Of a DNA stretch of 64,000 nt, positions 35,601 to 48,201 are shown piece after piece. Position 1 is the stretch's first letter, and every line of letters begins with the position of its first letter. Source of the DNA: Viola odorata (Eukaryota > Streptophyta > Magnoliopsida > Malpighiales > Violaceae); contig OY829545.1 in NCBI GenBank assembly GCA_963691705.1, positions 12,911,893-12,975,892 on the forward strand, in the 5' to 3' direction. A program made the translations under genes and the position numbers. The notes below the pieces were generated by a model. The model was not told where the DNA came from. It did no database searches and was given only the letters and a program-made list of their open reading frames with translations.

Positions 35601-37252
35601 TGAATGGCGCAGACTCCACATACATAACGACCACCACAAAATAGGAAAACGGACCTCGGCAGGGTTCCCTAGTTCCAGCTACCATCTAAATGAGAAGAGT
35701 GCCAAGTAACCTATAAGTGCATCTGTAAGAATAGAAGTTTCCTATCATTCAACTCATCCAGAGCTTTTCGATATAATTCGTGCAAACCAGCAGTGCCGAT
35801 TCTATCAAGATGCACAATGACAGACGTATGATCCAGACAAGTTTTAGCATTGTCATTAATATGCAAATTTGAACTATTAACTACTGGTGCATCCAACAAG
35901 TGCCCAAGGGCATTGCTTAAGGATTATTTTACCATTCTAATTATATCTGCATAGAACAACATAGAAATTTTACTAAAAATAATATTTCAAGTACCTTAAA
36001 CAATGACACAGCAACCATGTACCTACACAAGTGCTTTTGGGCACTCTTTAACATTACCCTTCAACTAATTCAAAAACATAATTCCACCAAGATTTATTCC
36101 AATGAGAGGTGGTGAATAGAGTGACATCAAACAGTCCTCTTATCTATTGCTGCAATAACTTCAGGTTGTCTTTTTTAATTTTAATTTTTTATTTTTTTGC
36201 AATGAGTTCCACACATTCTCATCAAAATTCTACAATGTTCAAATATTGCCAGTCATAAAAATAAAACTCCCAGCTACCAACATTAATTGATGGCGCTATC
36301 TTTCTATCTTTTAACAATGGTATTCATTTTACTGAAAGTCAACTCTTTTGCTACCTCATACAACACCATTGATGTTCTCACCCATAAAAGATAGCAAGCA
36401 TTCTCATAGAACCACACTGGAAAAACTACTCATTCTCCACATAATAATCCATTTGTCTATGCTTCCATAAATTATCATTACCAACTGCAACAGGGCAGCT
36501 TTGAATTTATTATCAAGAACAGTTTCACACGGTAATTATTAAGCTTGCAACTGCTGACACACTCAGCAGTCAGCAGTTAACTAGTTTACTCCGTAACAGG
36601 AGGTTAAATCGAGCAAAATTGCAAGAGTAAACAACCTAGAAGCACGTTAATTTACCAAACGATCCTCACCTATTAAACTCAAAAATTCAACTATAAGTAA
36701 TTTCCCAAATAACCACTGCCGAGATCCGCAGCTTACAGAAACTACTAAAACTAAATTACACTAATGAAAAACCAGCAAAAAACAAATACAGAGCATCATT
36801 TTATCCACAATGTGAAAATAAATGAGATCGAATTTCAACTAACCCCGGCCAATGTCTTCTTATTATGGCACGCATTAACCGCCTTATCTGCTTCCTGCCG
36901 CGACGGGCATATCACGAAGCAACAACCTACAAGCACAAGACGAAATTAGGGTTGAAACGGAACGCATCACGCAAATCACGCCGGGAATTTTTTATTAAAA
37001 AAAAATGAAAAGAAGTTATAGAATGGGAAAATGTGCGAGGCGCGTGGAGGAGAGAAAGCAGAGAAAGGGAGAATGGAAACCTCTAGAGCTGCGTGTGGTC
37101 TTGTCTTTGATGATGTTGACCTCGTCGACGAGAGCGAACTCTTTGAACAATGCGAGAAGTTGAGCTTCCGTCATGTGCTTCGGTACTTGGCCTACAAACA
37201 ACTTCACGCTTTCTTCGTTCGCCAATTTCTTCTCATTTTTACCCTCCGCCAT
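32660..37252 (-). CDS. BRN1: Bruno-like (CELF-type) RNA-binding protein with three RRMs
   Basis: Cytoplasmic RNA-binding protein. Arabidopsis BRN1/BRN2 bind 3' UTRs, including that of SOC1, and repress it to delay flowering. Nine exons: 37081-37252, 36844-36926, 35376-35427, 35062-35187, 34886-34965, 33832-34011, 33108-33435, 32873-33016 and 32660-32787. Phases close and give 430 residues, the expected length. RRM1 begins [11 protein letters not shown] (about residue 17). RRM2 begins [11 protein letters not shown] (about 105). A Pro/Gly/Asn-rich linker of about 150 residues follows, and RRM3 begins [11 protein letters not shown] (about 346). The protein ends [13 protein letters not shown] (RDNKQSKPY). 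The ATG at 37252 is used; the frame is open upstream but has no further ATG. A GAA repeat lies in the 5' UTR just before the start. Confidence 0.95.
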
Positions 37253-37828
37253 TAATGCCTCTTCTTCTTCTTCTTCTTCCCTCACAGCACGCAGAGAAAC
37301 AAACTCGTACTGTTTATTTTTTTCTTTTCTTTTCTGTGGCGTGTTTGTTTCTTTTTCTGGTGTGGTTGGTTCGGGTCGTCGTTTGGGAATTTGGAGGTTT
37401 TTGGATGGCAAAGTTGGATCTTTGGTGGGTGGATATATTATAATTGAACAGTTGATGATTGGCGCTGGAGTTGGTTGTAATTACAAGAATGCCCTTGCTT
37501 ACAGCTGTGTGAGACTGAGATGGCAGCTGGTGCTGGTGGACAACAGTTGGGAGTTGGGGAGCCTCAAGTTGGGGTTGGTCATTTTAGGGATTAATGGTAT
37601 TTTAGTCCTATACCAAAATCTCTGTTAATGGTTTTGTCATTCTAAATTTTGTATTAGTAGAAGATAAATATATACGAAAATAACCGTTAAACGATAATGC
37701 GAATTTTTTCTTTCAAATTTTTATTATTATTTTTGTCCATATAGGATGTTACATCATTATGAGAATGAAGTGACATCTTCAACCCATATAGTCCAATATA
37801 TTATCTAATATAATAATTAATAAAAGAT

Positions 37829-38050
37829 TTATCATCTTCCGTCTCAAATTAAATAACGTTATGAAATTTTACAAAAATTAATATAATAATTAATTACGAT
37901 TTTTAAGCACGCTATTAATTGTTTCTTTTCTCAACATTTTATTAAAAATGACACAATTTACAAATCACATAGAAAATAGTAAAGTATTATTTAAGTTGGG
38001 ATAAACAAAACCTAAAAAACGTTATTTAATTTAAAATTGAGTGAATAATA
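37829..38050. mobile_element. Diverged MITE with AAATTAAATAACGTT inverted arms
   Basis: CTTCCGTCTCAAATTAAATAACGTT on the left is matched in inverted orientation by the AACGTTATTTAATTT-AAAATTGAGTG block on the right. The arms are about 200 bases apart in AT-rich non-coding DNA. The ends resemble the plant CTCCGTCTCAAATTA type of Stowaway-like MITE. Boundaries are approximate. Confidence 0.5.
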
Positions 38051-38208
38051 AATTTAAAAAACCTAAAAGAGTAATAAATTAGAGGGTTAAAAATGTGGAC
38101 TACAAACTTTATAATTTTTTCAATCTTAACATTTTAAATATTTTAAATATTCAAAATAAATAGTAAAAACTTTCATAAAATTTGGAAAAAAATGTAACTA
38201 ATATGGTA

Positions 38209-38439
38209 CTCCATCTGTCTTCCAAAACATGTCGTTTTGGAACAGAGAGAGCTTGTAATGCTCCTTCCTTTCTTTATTTTTTATTTTTTTTTGGTTTCAA
38301 ATGGAACCTTGATTTTTTATTTAATAACTAGTAAACTCATCCTTTAATAGTATAAAAAATATGGAACCGAAGAGGCAAAATGACAATTATTATGAACAGT
38401 AAGAATCCGTAGGAAAGTGACTTTGGAAGACGGAGGAAG
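38209..38439. mobile_element. Stowaway-like MITE
   Basis: Starts CTCCATCTGTCTTCCAAA, and the reverse complement of its end is CTTCCTCCGTCTTCCAAA (15 of 18 identical). TA flanks both sides (38207-38208 and 38440-38441). The length is 231 bases. The interior differs from the element at 27832, so it is a different subfamily. Confidence 0.8.
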
Positions 38440-40952
38440 TAGAACTTAATACAATGAAAAAAATAAAGTACAATTTATTTATAATATGTTTTAATTTATA
38501 ATATGTTTTTTTTTTATAAAATTTGCTCCAGTGATAGGGCCTAAATGTAATTTTATATTATGTTTAGTGGAATGTCGATAATGCCCTTCTGCTTTCTTTG
38601 CTGTTTCCCCCCTGCATGGATAGCGTTGACAGCTTAAAGAGGGTAAAAAACGATGCCTCTTTCTTCTCTCTCTCCATCTTTTTGTCAGGTGTTGCCGTGT
38701 CCCCACCGCGAAATGCTAATAACCTGAGTCCTATTTTTTGTTTTTTGCTTGTTTGGTAAGTAACCCGAGGCTGAGTACCTTTCTTGTAAGAAAAATACCA
38801 AAATGACCTCATTTATAGTCGTGCACCCAAAATCATTTACTCCCTTCGTTCGAATTCAAGAAAATGATTAAAGTTGTTTTTTTAGAATATTAATTTAGAA
38901 TTTAGAATAATATGAATAATAACATGATTTTTTTGAATAATCACATTAATTTAGAATTTTTCAACACTTCTATAATTGGGTCCATAAGAGAGTTTAAATT
39001 TAAAAGAATTGTTGACTAAATCTTGTGCTCGTGTTAACGGTGTCATTTTCCCCAAAAACTCTACGTTATGCGTTAATATTAATTAATCAACTGACATTAT
39101 TAATAATCTCTGCTGCTTCTAACCAACTTAAGTAGATTTTACACGTTCTAATTTTTAGATATGTAATTGTGTTAAAATTATGAGAATTTTTTTTACCATT
39201 TTTTAAAATCCTATTCAATTCGAATATAAAATAATCAGCACTTAATATACTGTCTGAATTAATTACCGGATAGTTTTGATGTGGATTTTCCTAATGTGAT
39301 GTAAAAGAAGGGCAGAATGGTAATTTGAAGCCAAAAAACAGGGCAGAAAAAGGAAGATCCAGACTGTCCCGCCAAGCCGCCTGCCTTCTAACCAAGTGAG
39401 GCACATTTCTCAACGCGCTCCTGGCAGTGACACTCACTCGCCAGTCACCATGCATATGCAAAAGGTAGAAAAAGGAAAAGAAAAGAATTGAATGAACTGC
39501 GAGTATTCTTGGTTGTTAAAAGAGAAGTGAATGTGGCTATGGTACTACCATTTTTTTACTATTTCATTTGAATTTTTAATTATAATAAACGTTAAAATTA
39601 TAAAAACTTATATAGTGTTTTATTTATTTATGTAGTTTCCAGTTTATTTTCAAAGCTCTAAGCTAGACGACCACCTCCTGTCCTACCACTACTAGTCTAC
39701 TACTACTAATACTCTAATAAGTACTCTTTCTTTTAAAAAATGGCCAAGTAGATCGAAATGGAAGTCAATTTGCATTGTTAATTTGGCTCGTGCTATTTTC
39801 GTTTTGGGTCATCTAAACCAAATCTTACTAAAAAGCCTAAGTAGAATGGACATAGCAATCAAGAATAGAAAGAAAAAAAAGAACCAACTGTCTCATCCAG
39901 TTCCAGCCTCTCCAATAGAATGAGAGCAATATAATCAGGTGTATGTCAAAACTACAAGTATTTTCTGATAGGATTGGTCGGTTTTTTTATAAATAATATA
40001 ATTTAATAAACACAGGGTTAGTTTTGTACGGGTAAGATGATGTTACCAGATTATGCAGATTCATGCACAACACAGTCAGCACAAATCAGAACCAAAAGGT
40101 CATTTTCATATCTAGTTTTGTGTTTTGTTTTGTGGAGTCAAATCAAACCAATGCTACTTTGGATTCTCATTCAAGCTTAATCTGCTTCGACTGTGGAATA
40201 CACAGGTCCAAACCAGTGGTAGGGTTTTGGAAGGGGACAATGCATTCATGTGAGCAGCAGACAAGCCAGACCTGATCTCAACTCAACCATACCATTAGGA
40301 CACGAACCAGATCCTGACAAGTTTAGATTATAGAAATTTTTGACCATGATGAAATATGAATTACACTTCAGAGGAAAGAGCCGGGAAAGAAGAAACATCA
40401 CAGAGAATCATTATACCACTACCGGCATCAGAAGCATTTCTCTATTATTAGACTACTAATCAACAATCCTCTTATTGATATCATCACAATAATTCAGGAA
40501 TTTTTAACATAAAAACACATGTGCATTTCTTCTGCAGATAGTTCGTCGTCAGACTCGGACCGCAGAAGAAGCCAAGGTAAACCATGTGGGCAGTACAATA
40601 ACTCCTAACAATTATACAACAACAACGACGACGACAACGAAAACACTTGCTGTGATATGCAGTAAGACCCCAAGAAAAAACATAGGGAAGAACAGCAATC
40701 CACGACAGCTCAGTCAAATAACATAGAGCCCAACAATGACAATGAATAATTTCTAAATGATTAACTACCACCAAATTCGGTTTCCCTGTAACTAGAAGTA
40801 TCGGGGGGTTTTAGAATGAAGAAAAACCCAAGAGCGGACTAACCATATTCACTCGTTTTAATCTTCTTGAAAATAAGGGCAGTTTTCTGGCCCTTAAAAT
40901 GAATCGTTGCAGTTGGATGCTGTAGAGCAATGGTATAAAGAGAATCACACCA

Positions 40953-43900
40953 CTAGAGGGCAGTAAGTCCAGAAAGATCGCGAAGCTTCTCAGCCACTAT
41001 AAGCGTGATTGTAGTTTGAGGACCCAACCTTGCAAAAATTGCAAATCCCCTGTAAATCAAAATGTTAAGGTGGAAGCTTCAGTTTGTGCAATCTTAAGAT
41101 TGTAGAACGTTATGAGAAGCTATGCCATACAAAGGAAATCCAAGACTTTGGTCATTGAGGCCAGGAAAGAATCTCACCCCTTGTAAAGTGCCTGAGGGCC
41201 TTCTGTCCGGCTAACCTGAAACCACAAACCACAAACCACAAAGACATCAGACAAAAAAGAAATTCACATTACTTGCTGGCTGCAACATAGACTTTCATTT
41301 CTAGAAAACTTTAAACTTTCACATCAGAAAGGATGAGGTAAACACCCAAAACAGGGGAAGATTGAAGAGCAATGCAATCAATAGACGAGGAACCAAATAC
41401 TTAACACTTAGCAACTTCTCTTATCTTTTCTTGTCTAGCCCATGAAAGAAATTCATGGCCAAATATTCCAATACATCTACTTCCAGAACGACAACAAATT
41501 AAGTGCCAACAGACCTCAGTTAAGTGAGAAATGAAAAGCAAATGAACAAGAAACTTCAATGTCGAATCTGGAAGGAAGCCAGAACAATGAAGCCTCATGT
41601 TATATTCTCTGTAGTGACATGAAGATAGCAGGTAGGATGAGAAAAAAGAAAAAGAAAGTATAATAATAGATAGAGCTCCGTTTCAGCAATGAAAAGGTGA
41701 AAACATGAACAAAATTATCTGGCTCAACATTAGCCGTGAATTCATGTCAGCAGCGACAGTTACCTATAACCTTTGCAAACCATTTATGATATAACCAACT
41801 GTCCACAATCTCCTTCCAATTCAAAAAAAACTACACCCCTTCTTGTTGCAAGCCTAACTAATACAGACAGGACTGACACAGGGTGATACATGCAATAATA
41901 TAATTAGATGGTAAAACAGGAAGACGAATATTGGAAGATTTTGATACCTGATATGCACAGTGAAAACTGTTTTTGTAGCTTCCAACTCTTCTAGATTCTT
42001 GTTGCAGCATGAGGCGAGTTTTAATCATATCCACGGGTGCAGTTACTAGGGTACTCACTGCACCTGCCATTGTACTTGAGCTTGACAAGATAAGAATGGA
42101 AAAAGAAAAGCAGGTAAGAACAAGACATGTAAATGTTTTTTGAAAGACATAAGCAGAAATAAACGGCATACTAGTTAGCAATGTTATTAACTAAAATCTT
42201 TGTACACGCTAAAACACATTTCATTCCTGTAGTCATCTTGAACAGTTTGCCAGTTTATGGGTAGGTCTACTTACGACTATGAAAAATTGCAAATACTCTA
42301 TTTTACTACATTTCATAATTACTCAGCTTCCAATTTCTAGCTGAAAGGATCGAATTTCTGTCAAATTCCTACCAAGGGCAATTTCTTGTCCCTTTGGTAA
42401 TTAGGTCAAAAAGGGAAAGAAAGCGAAAAGGTCTGCCGTACATTAGATGGAGCTGAAATCCTTCTTCCAAATGAGTGCAATTAATGAGAGCCTGTAAAGA
42501 AATGTGAGATCATGTTTAGACTGCAAGCATATGTGAATCGACTATTTAGACATTGGAAGTTCCTTCAAGTGTATTCAAAGTGAAAAAAAGAATGCTTAAA
42601 ACTCCACCCGCTTGGTTTCATCATATGTTGCCAGCTGCGATGCAGTCAAAGCAGATGCTCTAGCCATTGCAGGGCCAACTCCCTTCCAGAGGACCCCTAA
42701 TCCCTCATTGGAAACAATTCTCCGCAATTCTGTAAATGATCCGCCTTGTCTCTGGCTCGTATTCATTTGCAGCCGAACCTGATGAAATAATGTGGACATA
42801 GAGGAGTTAACTTTTACAATCCGATACAAGGAAGTGTGTTCCAGATTTCCTCACAATATAGCAGACCTTCAGAACTTCAAGAGGGTTAGTCAGAGCAGTT
42901 GCAACTGCACCAGCAAATGCGCCAGATGCAATCTTAACAAAGATATTTGTGGACCCAAAAGCCAAATTACAGGCATGCTTTGAAGGTTCATATAGGCCCA
43001 GACGAAGACCTCCATAAAGAACTGACCTAGTCAATGCAGGCACCATTCCAAGATACAAAGCTTTCGAACCTTCATTTTTCAATACTCCAACAAATGTTCC
43101 TCCCTAAATACATCAACTTCAAACATTAATATAACTCCAATAAACTGCCAGCTAATCATATCAATTATACTAATTGCTTGGCATACCATTCCAGTCAAAG
43201 GACCTTTTTGGCCAACAAGTTGCATTTGAAGCCGAACCTTGAGTACATCTGTATTTCAAGGTGGAGTATTAGATTCTTATATCAATTCAACAGAGATGCA
43301 AGTATTTCCTTTTCTCCCCAATTATTATTGTATAGTGTTTGCTACCGCAAGATACATTTTAATTGCTAGAAGCTAAATAATAACCAAGAGCTATAACTAA
43401 ATCTTCCCATTGGACTGGCACATGTTTGCTTGAATTTTTCTACGATTTCTTAGAAGTGATTATTAAGACAAGTATAAGCAAAAATGGATGAAAAAACCAA
43501 CAGAGTAAATCATTCTATCCATCATCTCCTTCTCATACAGATGCTCATTGACGAGTACTTGCAGTGGCACATCTCCAAAATCTCCATTTACTCCCCTCCC
43601 CCAATCTAAAATGCTAGATGACAGAATCATACTAATGAACATTCCACAAGTTCTGGACACAACATCTTCAAGAAGATTATAATATAACCAACAAGCTCAT
43701 GATAATCTCAACAAATAACTTCCGGTGCACATACATTGTCAAGTAGCGTATACACACACGCCACTAGGATCCAGAATCCAATTAAGCAAGGGCAGGATAT
43801 GAACCATAAGTTTAAGCAATTAACTAACATGTGAATCAATTCATATCCCAATTTAGTAATTTACATAACAATTCCCTGCTTTCCCCTTATCTATCCTCTT

Positions 43901-44290
43901 GTAGAACACTAACACCTGTCGGTTTAATCCACATAAAGCATTGACCTTTGCTAATCTATCAATCAACTTCACACAAAGACCATAACCATTGAACACAACC
44001 ACACGCACACAACGAAGCCAGAAAAGGAGAAGAACCTAAAGGATGCGTGACGCCTGTTGCAAGCGCGACCGAGAGTCCGCTGGTGCCGAAATGAGACATT
44101 AGTTTTGACGGCGACGTCGACCAATCCTGCTTATCAGTGACTTTGATAGCAGCTCCTGAGCAATCCGGAAGGGAAGGAAAGAAAAAAATGTGTTAAAATT
44201 TGAAAGAGAAATAGACAATATTAATGGAAAAGCATTAGAAGCCGTCGGACCTGCAAGCGGAGAAGTCCCCGAGCCCGACTGATTTGCCAT
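40953..44290 (-). CDS. Mitochondrial substrate carrier (SLC25 family, ucpB-like)
   Basis: Inner-membrane transporter with six predicted helices in three repeats. Nine exons: 44251-44290, 44036-44155, 43187-43248, 42867-43103, 42608-42778, 42442-42491, 41948-42089, 41178-41215 and 40953-41049. All phases close, giving 318 residues. The three signature motifs are visible: HPLDVLKVR, NPLEVLKVR and APVDMIKTR. The C-terminus reads ARLGPQTTITLIVAEKL. Overall it matches plant carriers annotated as ucpB-like. That group is related to uncoupling and dicarboxylate carriers, but its substrate is not settled and I infer none. The N-terminal 15 residues are Ser/Gly-rich. Confidence 0.92.
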
Positions 44291-45512
44291 TTTTAAGGCT
44301 TTCCGAGGAGGCTCTACCGACGCCGAAGAAGTGAGGTGAACAGCACGCGAGAGGAGGAAACCGCGGATGTTAACATCTACCTAAACGACAGCGTATCATA
44401 GCATACTGGCCCCTTAATGCAAAATTGAGATAAAATAAAAGGAAAAAGTTATATCAAAATCGGACCCTAACATTAACTCTTTATTGAATTCACCGCCAAT
44501 TTTATGTTCGTCATTTACATCTGACCCAATCTTTTTTTTTCATTAGTCATTTAAACTTTTGTACCTCCAATTTTTCAACCATCTACCTTAACACCGGTAC
44601 AAAGTTATGATCAGTTAGTTTAGCTCTCACCTGCGCAAAAAATGATATTCTTTGACTAAAAATTAAAAAAAAAATTAAAACAAAGGAAAACAACTCAACG
44701 TTAATAAAACAACGATAACATCCTTATTTATATATTAGAAAATGACTATTTATTAGGGTTTAAAAAATTGAGAGTTTGGGATTTTTTTTTAATTAGGGAT
44801 TCGAAGGATTCAAGAGATTTGTATTGATAATATGCCTACCAAAAGAACAAGTAACGACAAAGAATTAAGCGGCGCTGGCGACAGCAGAATCTATAGTGGT
44901 CGATTCTTAAATATGAAATATAGATGCGAAAAACATACAGTGATATTGATACCTGAATTGAATTCGAACAAGAATCGCATATATTATGCATGTGGTGATC
45001 GGGTTTACCGTTCATATATTGGATAAAACATATTTATATGTGCGATTATAAAAAAGAAAAGAGAAAGATTAATGTAGGGTCAAATATGTAAATTTTTATA
45101 TCTTCCTTGGAGACATCAGATGACAAAAATTCTAATTCGATTTTACTCGTGAACACCTGTATTCGAACACCTGTATTAATTAACACAAAATCCAAAATTA
45201 TAAGAGTCTAAATTAAGATAAAAATAAAATAAGGGTCTAATTGTTATCACGTTAATTCGATTAGGGGGTTAACAAAATATCATCAACCTTGTAAGAAATG
45301 GAGTTCTTCTGACGAATTTGCTTGAACATTCAGCAAAACCAATCAAATCTCGCGAGGAGAAAAGAAACAGAAGTATACTTCACCGTCCCTCTCTTTCCTT
45401 CCTTCCCAGTCTCATCTCATCTCACGCTACGCTAGCTAGGGTTTTAGCTCCGACTCTGCGCTACTAGGGTTTTGGATCTTCACTCCCAATCTGATTCGCG
45501 TTAATCAACGCC
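44291..45512. other. Intergenic DNA with a possible transposon remnant
   Basis: Contains the promoters of the divergent carrier and U1-C genes. The small frame at 44832-45026 is described separately. The flanks (ATCGGACCCTAACATTA near 44459 and TAAGGGTCTAATTG near 45229) are loosely complementary, which may mark the ends of an old element. A pyrimidine-rich stretch at 45385-45430 is probably the U1-C leader. Confidence 0.35.
44832..45026 (+). pseudogene. Short frame resembling a GRF-type zinc finger
   Basis: A 64-residue frame whose middle (KYRCEKHTVILIPEL, then RIYYACGD) has the spacing of half a GRF-type zinc finger. This domain is common in plant transposon-derived sequences. The expected second half and any further protein are missing. 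It is probably a transposon-associated remnant and not an expressed gene. Confidence 0.35.
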
Positions 45513-46677
45513 ATGCCTCGGTACTAACACTTGTTTCATTATCATCTCCCATTATCTAATCCTCATGTTGTTTGGACTGTGTACCTAAATTTTCCCTCTT
45601 GCTTCCAATTTATAGGTATTACTGCGACTACTGCGACACTTACTTGACCCATGATTCCGTAAGTTCCCGTCTGCACCTTTCAATGGTTCATTAGATCAAT
45701 TTAGTCATTGTTTTTTCCAACCTCTATTAACTTGTGGATTGTGTTTTCAGCCCTCTGTTAGAAAGCAGCACAACGCAGGTTACAAACACAAGGTATGTAG
45801 TTTTGGGTTCGTGCTTGTTATTGTTGTTGTTCATGTTGTTGGTATAACTGGGTCTGCTGGGTCTGCTGGCTTTGTGCTTCTACCGTCTTTAGGCGAATGT
45901 GAGAACTTACTATCAGCAGTTCGAGGAACAACAAACTCAAAGCTTAATTGATCAAAGAATAAAAGAACATCTTGGCCAGGCACAAGCATTCAGTCAGCTT
46001 GGCGTTGGAGCGCCCTACAATCCACCTCTACTTGGTCAGAGGCCTCCTCTTCCGGTTTTTCCAACACATGGAATGCCAGGGAACCCACAATTCACGATGA
46101 GGCCTCCACCCCTTTTACCGAGACCTCTTCCTCTTCCCCCAGGTAATCCTCAAATCTCACCTTGCCCATTTTGTTATGTGTATTCATCTTTCTGCTTTTG
46201 TGTGTTGCGTGTGCTTGTGAACTCTTCATACTGTATTTTGCTCTAGGAATTATTCGTTAGTTTTTTTTGGGTAAAAGGATGTTGCTTATCTTCACCATTT
46301 GTTGTCGGTTTAGAGAAACATATCATTTCCTCCTTGGTCATACTACAATTGCCGTATATTCAGTGTATTCTTTGTTGACACTTGACAGTGACTGCCTGTA
46401 TACAATATATCCTTTTCTCATCGTGTTGGCAGGTTATGCGCAACACCCTGGTATGCCTATGCCACCAATGATGCCTCCCTTTGGTGCTCCTCCCATACCC
46501 GGCAGTGCTCAAATGCCTCCAATAAATGTTCCTGGGAGTACAGCAGCACCCTCTCCATCTGGTGTGCTCCCATCAATGGCTCCACTTCCCAATTATCAAG
46601 CAAATCCAGCACCACCAACAAGTGGAGGCTTTGAAAGTTTCAATAATCATGGGTCAGCACCTGAAGCTAATCGTTAG
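45513..46677 (+). CDS. U1C: U1 small nuclear ribonucleoprotein C
   Basis: Core protein of the U1 snRNP; it stabilises pairing of U1 with the 5' splice site. Five exons: 45513-45520, 45616-45658, 45751-45792, 45893-46142 and 46433-46677, in phase, giving 195 residues. The U1-C zinc finger occupies the first 31 residues (MPRYYCDYCDTYLTHDS...), with C6, C9, H24 and H30 as ligands. A helical segment (TYYQQFEEQQTQ) follows, then a Pro/Met/Gly-rich tail (PMPPMMPPFGAPPIP) characteristic of the family. The first coding exon holds only eight coding bases. That is easy to miss, but the ATG, the phase and the MPRYYCDYCD start confirm it. Confidence 0.95.
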
Positions 46678-48201
46678 TTTGATGAACTGGTACTGTTTGC
46701 TCTACATCTTAATGGCATTATTCGACTTGACTTTTTTGTTTTTTAATGTTTAATGGCACTTGTAAGTATCTTCTCCAGATGACATCTTGATTGAAGAAAT
46801 GGAGTTTGGATTTGGATTTTTGTTTCTGTGACGTGGAACCAGAAGCTGTAGGGATGGGTTCTTTGACTGACGTATAAGGAACTAGAATCTCCTGTATAAG
46901 GATTTCATTTCAAATTTTGGTATGACCGATACATTTAAAATTTTTCAATCCATCTTATGCATCAGAGCTCACATTTAGTTTTCTTTTGCTGAATGCTTTT
47001 TCCGCCGCTTCCATGACAATGCTCTTGGTACAAGGCAACGAGAAGATGGTTCAATTAGAATGTGCAGATGGCTAAACCAGAAACACCATTCTCAACATGT
47101 GATGCCTGTTTAGGTTGTTTCACTTCCCATGTAAGATAGCTATGTATTTAAGGAAGCATGATTGGCAATTTTATGGCGTTACGAGTTATGTAGCTTTGTT
47201 GGTTAGAAATCTAATCGATGACTTCAGAGTCAGGTACCACATATTCAATTCTTACGTATAGAGAAATTACCTATTCAACTTTTACTTTGACGTTGGACAC
47301 TTGAACATGCAAACGAGACAATGAAGAATTCTTCAATCTGGTCTCACATTCCATTACGCCAGCAAAACCCAAAGTGTTGAAGGTTCTCTGCTCATATTGC
47401 AGAGAATTACAAAATCTAATTAAAAGTGGCAAGTATAGAAGCAGAGGCATCAGAGAAGTACAGGAAGAGCATGATATCAGGACCCTATCGCGGGTTATTT
47501 ATAATTGAGTTTACAAATATTTATAATTTAATAATGTATAAAATACTATGATGTACTTAACTATATACATATTAAATAATAAATAATTTGAAGTTAAATT
47601 TAAAAAAGTATGAAACTAACTTCGATTCTTATGAAGTTTGCACCATCGAATATGAACGTATAATAAATTAAAATTTTGTAAACATTTATATAAAAAAGGA
47701 TCATAATAGAGAAACTTTTCAACTTCTTTCACATTCCAACACTAATATTTTAATTAAATTATATTAAAAAATTAATTATTTAAATTAAATTAATTAACTA
47801 GTGTAACCAAAAGTTTTTTAAGTTATGAGATTGTAGGTAATTTCCACACAAACCCACCACATAATTTTTATATTTATATAAATAATTTTTTCCTAATGTA
47901 TTCGATTTTCCAAGCGGTGGGCTTGTTTTTCTTGATCCTCTTGTTTCGTTATACAATTTCGCAAACTGTGAATTGCTTCGACAACATATATAGGTTAAGT
48001 TATTATTCATCATGATTCAAGTTTGAAGGATTAATTGAAGAATTGTTTAGTGTAATTTATCGCCCTTCGACTGTTTTCTCTTTTCTTTTGAATAGGAGAT
48101 TATTATGGTTTATCAATGGAGGTTTTGGGTGGATGAGGGTTTAGTCTGTTTGTTTGCTTTGCTTTAAACATGGGTTTGATTTGTTTGCTCGGACTCGGAG
48201 G
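46678..48201. other. Intergenic DNA
   Basis: 3' flank of the U1-C gene followed by very AT-rich DNA. No supported gene. A moderately complex stretch at 47030-47470 shows no coherent frame. Confidence 0.4.

Larger units (their letters stand above)
37412..40952. other. Intergenic region with MITEs
   Basis: Between the Bruno-like gene's promoter and the carrier gene's 3' end. Two inverted-repeat elements are listed separately. A single Stowaway-like end (ACTCCCTTCGTTCGAATTC) occurs at 38840 without a visible partner. The moderately GC-rich patch at 39350-39450 holds no frame that I can support. Confidence 0.4.

Noticed and set aside
37253..37411. In-frame N-terminal extension of the Bruno-like protein
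   Set aside because: The upstream frame is open but begins with TTG, not ATG, and includes the GAA repeat of the 5' UTR. The family starts at the MAEGK-type methionine.
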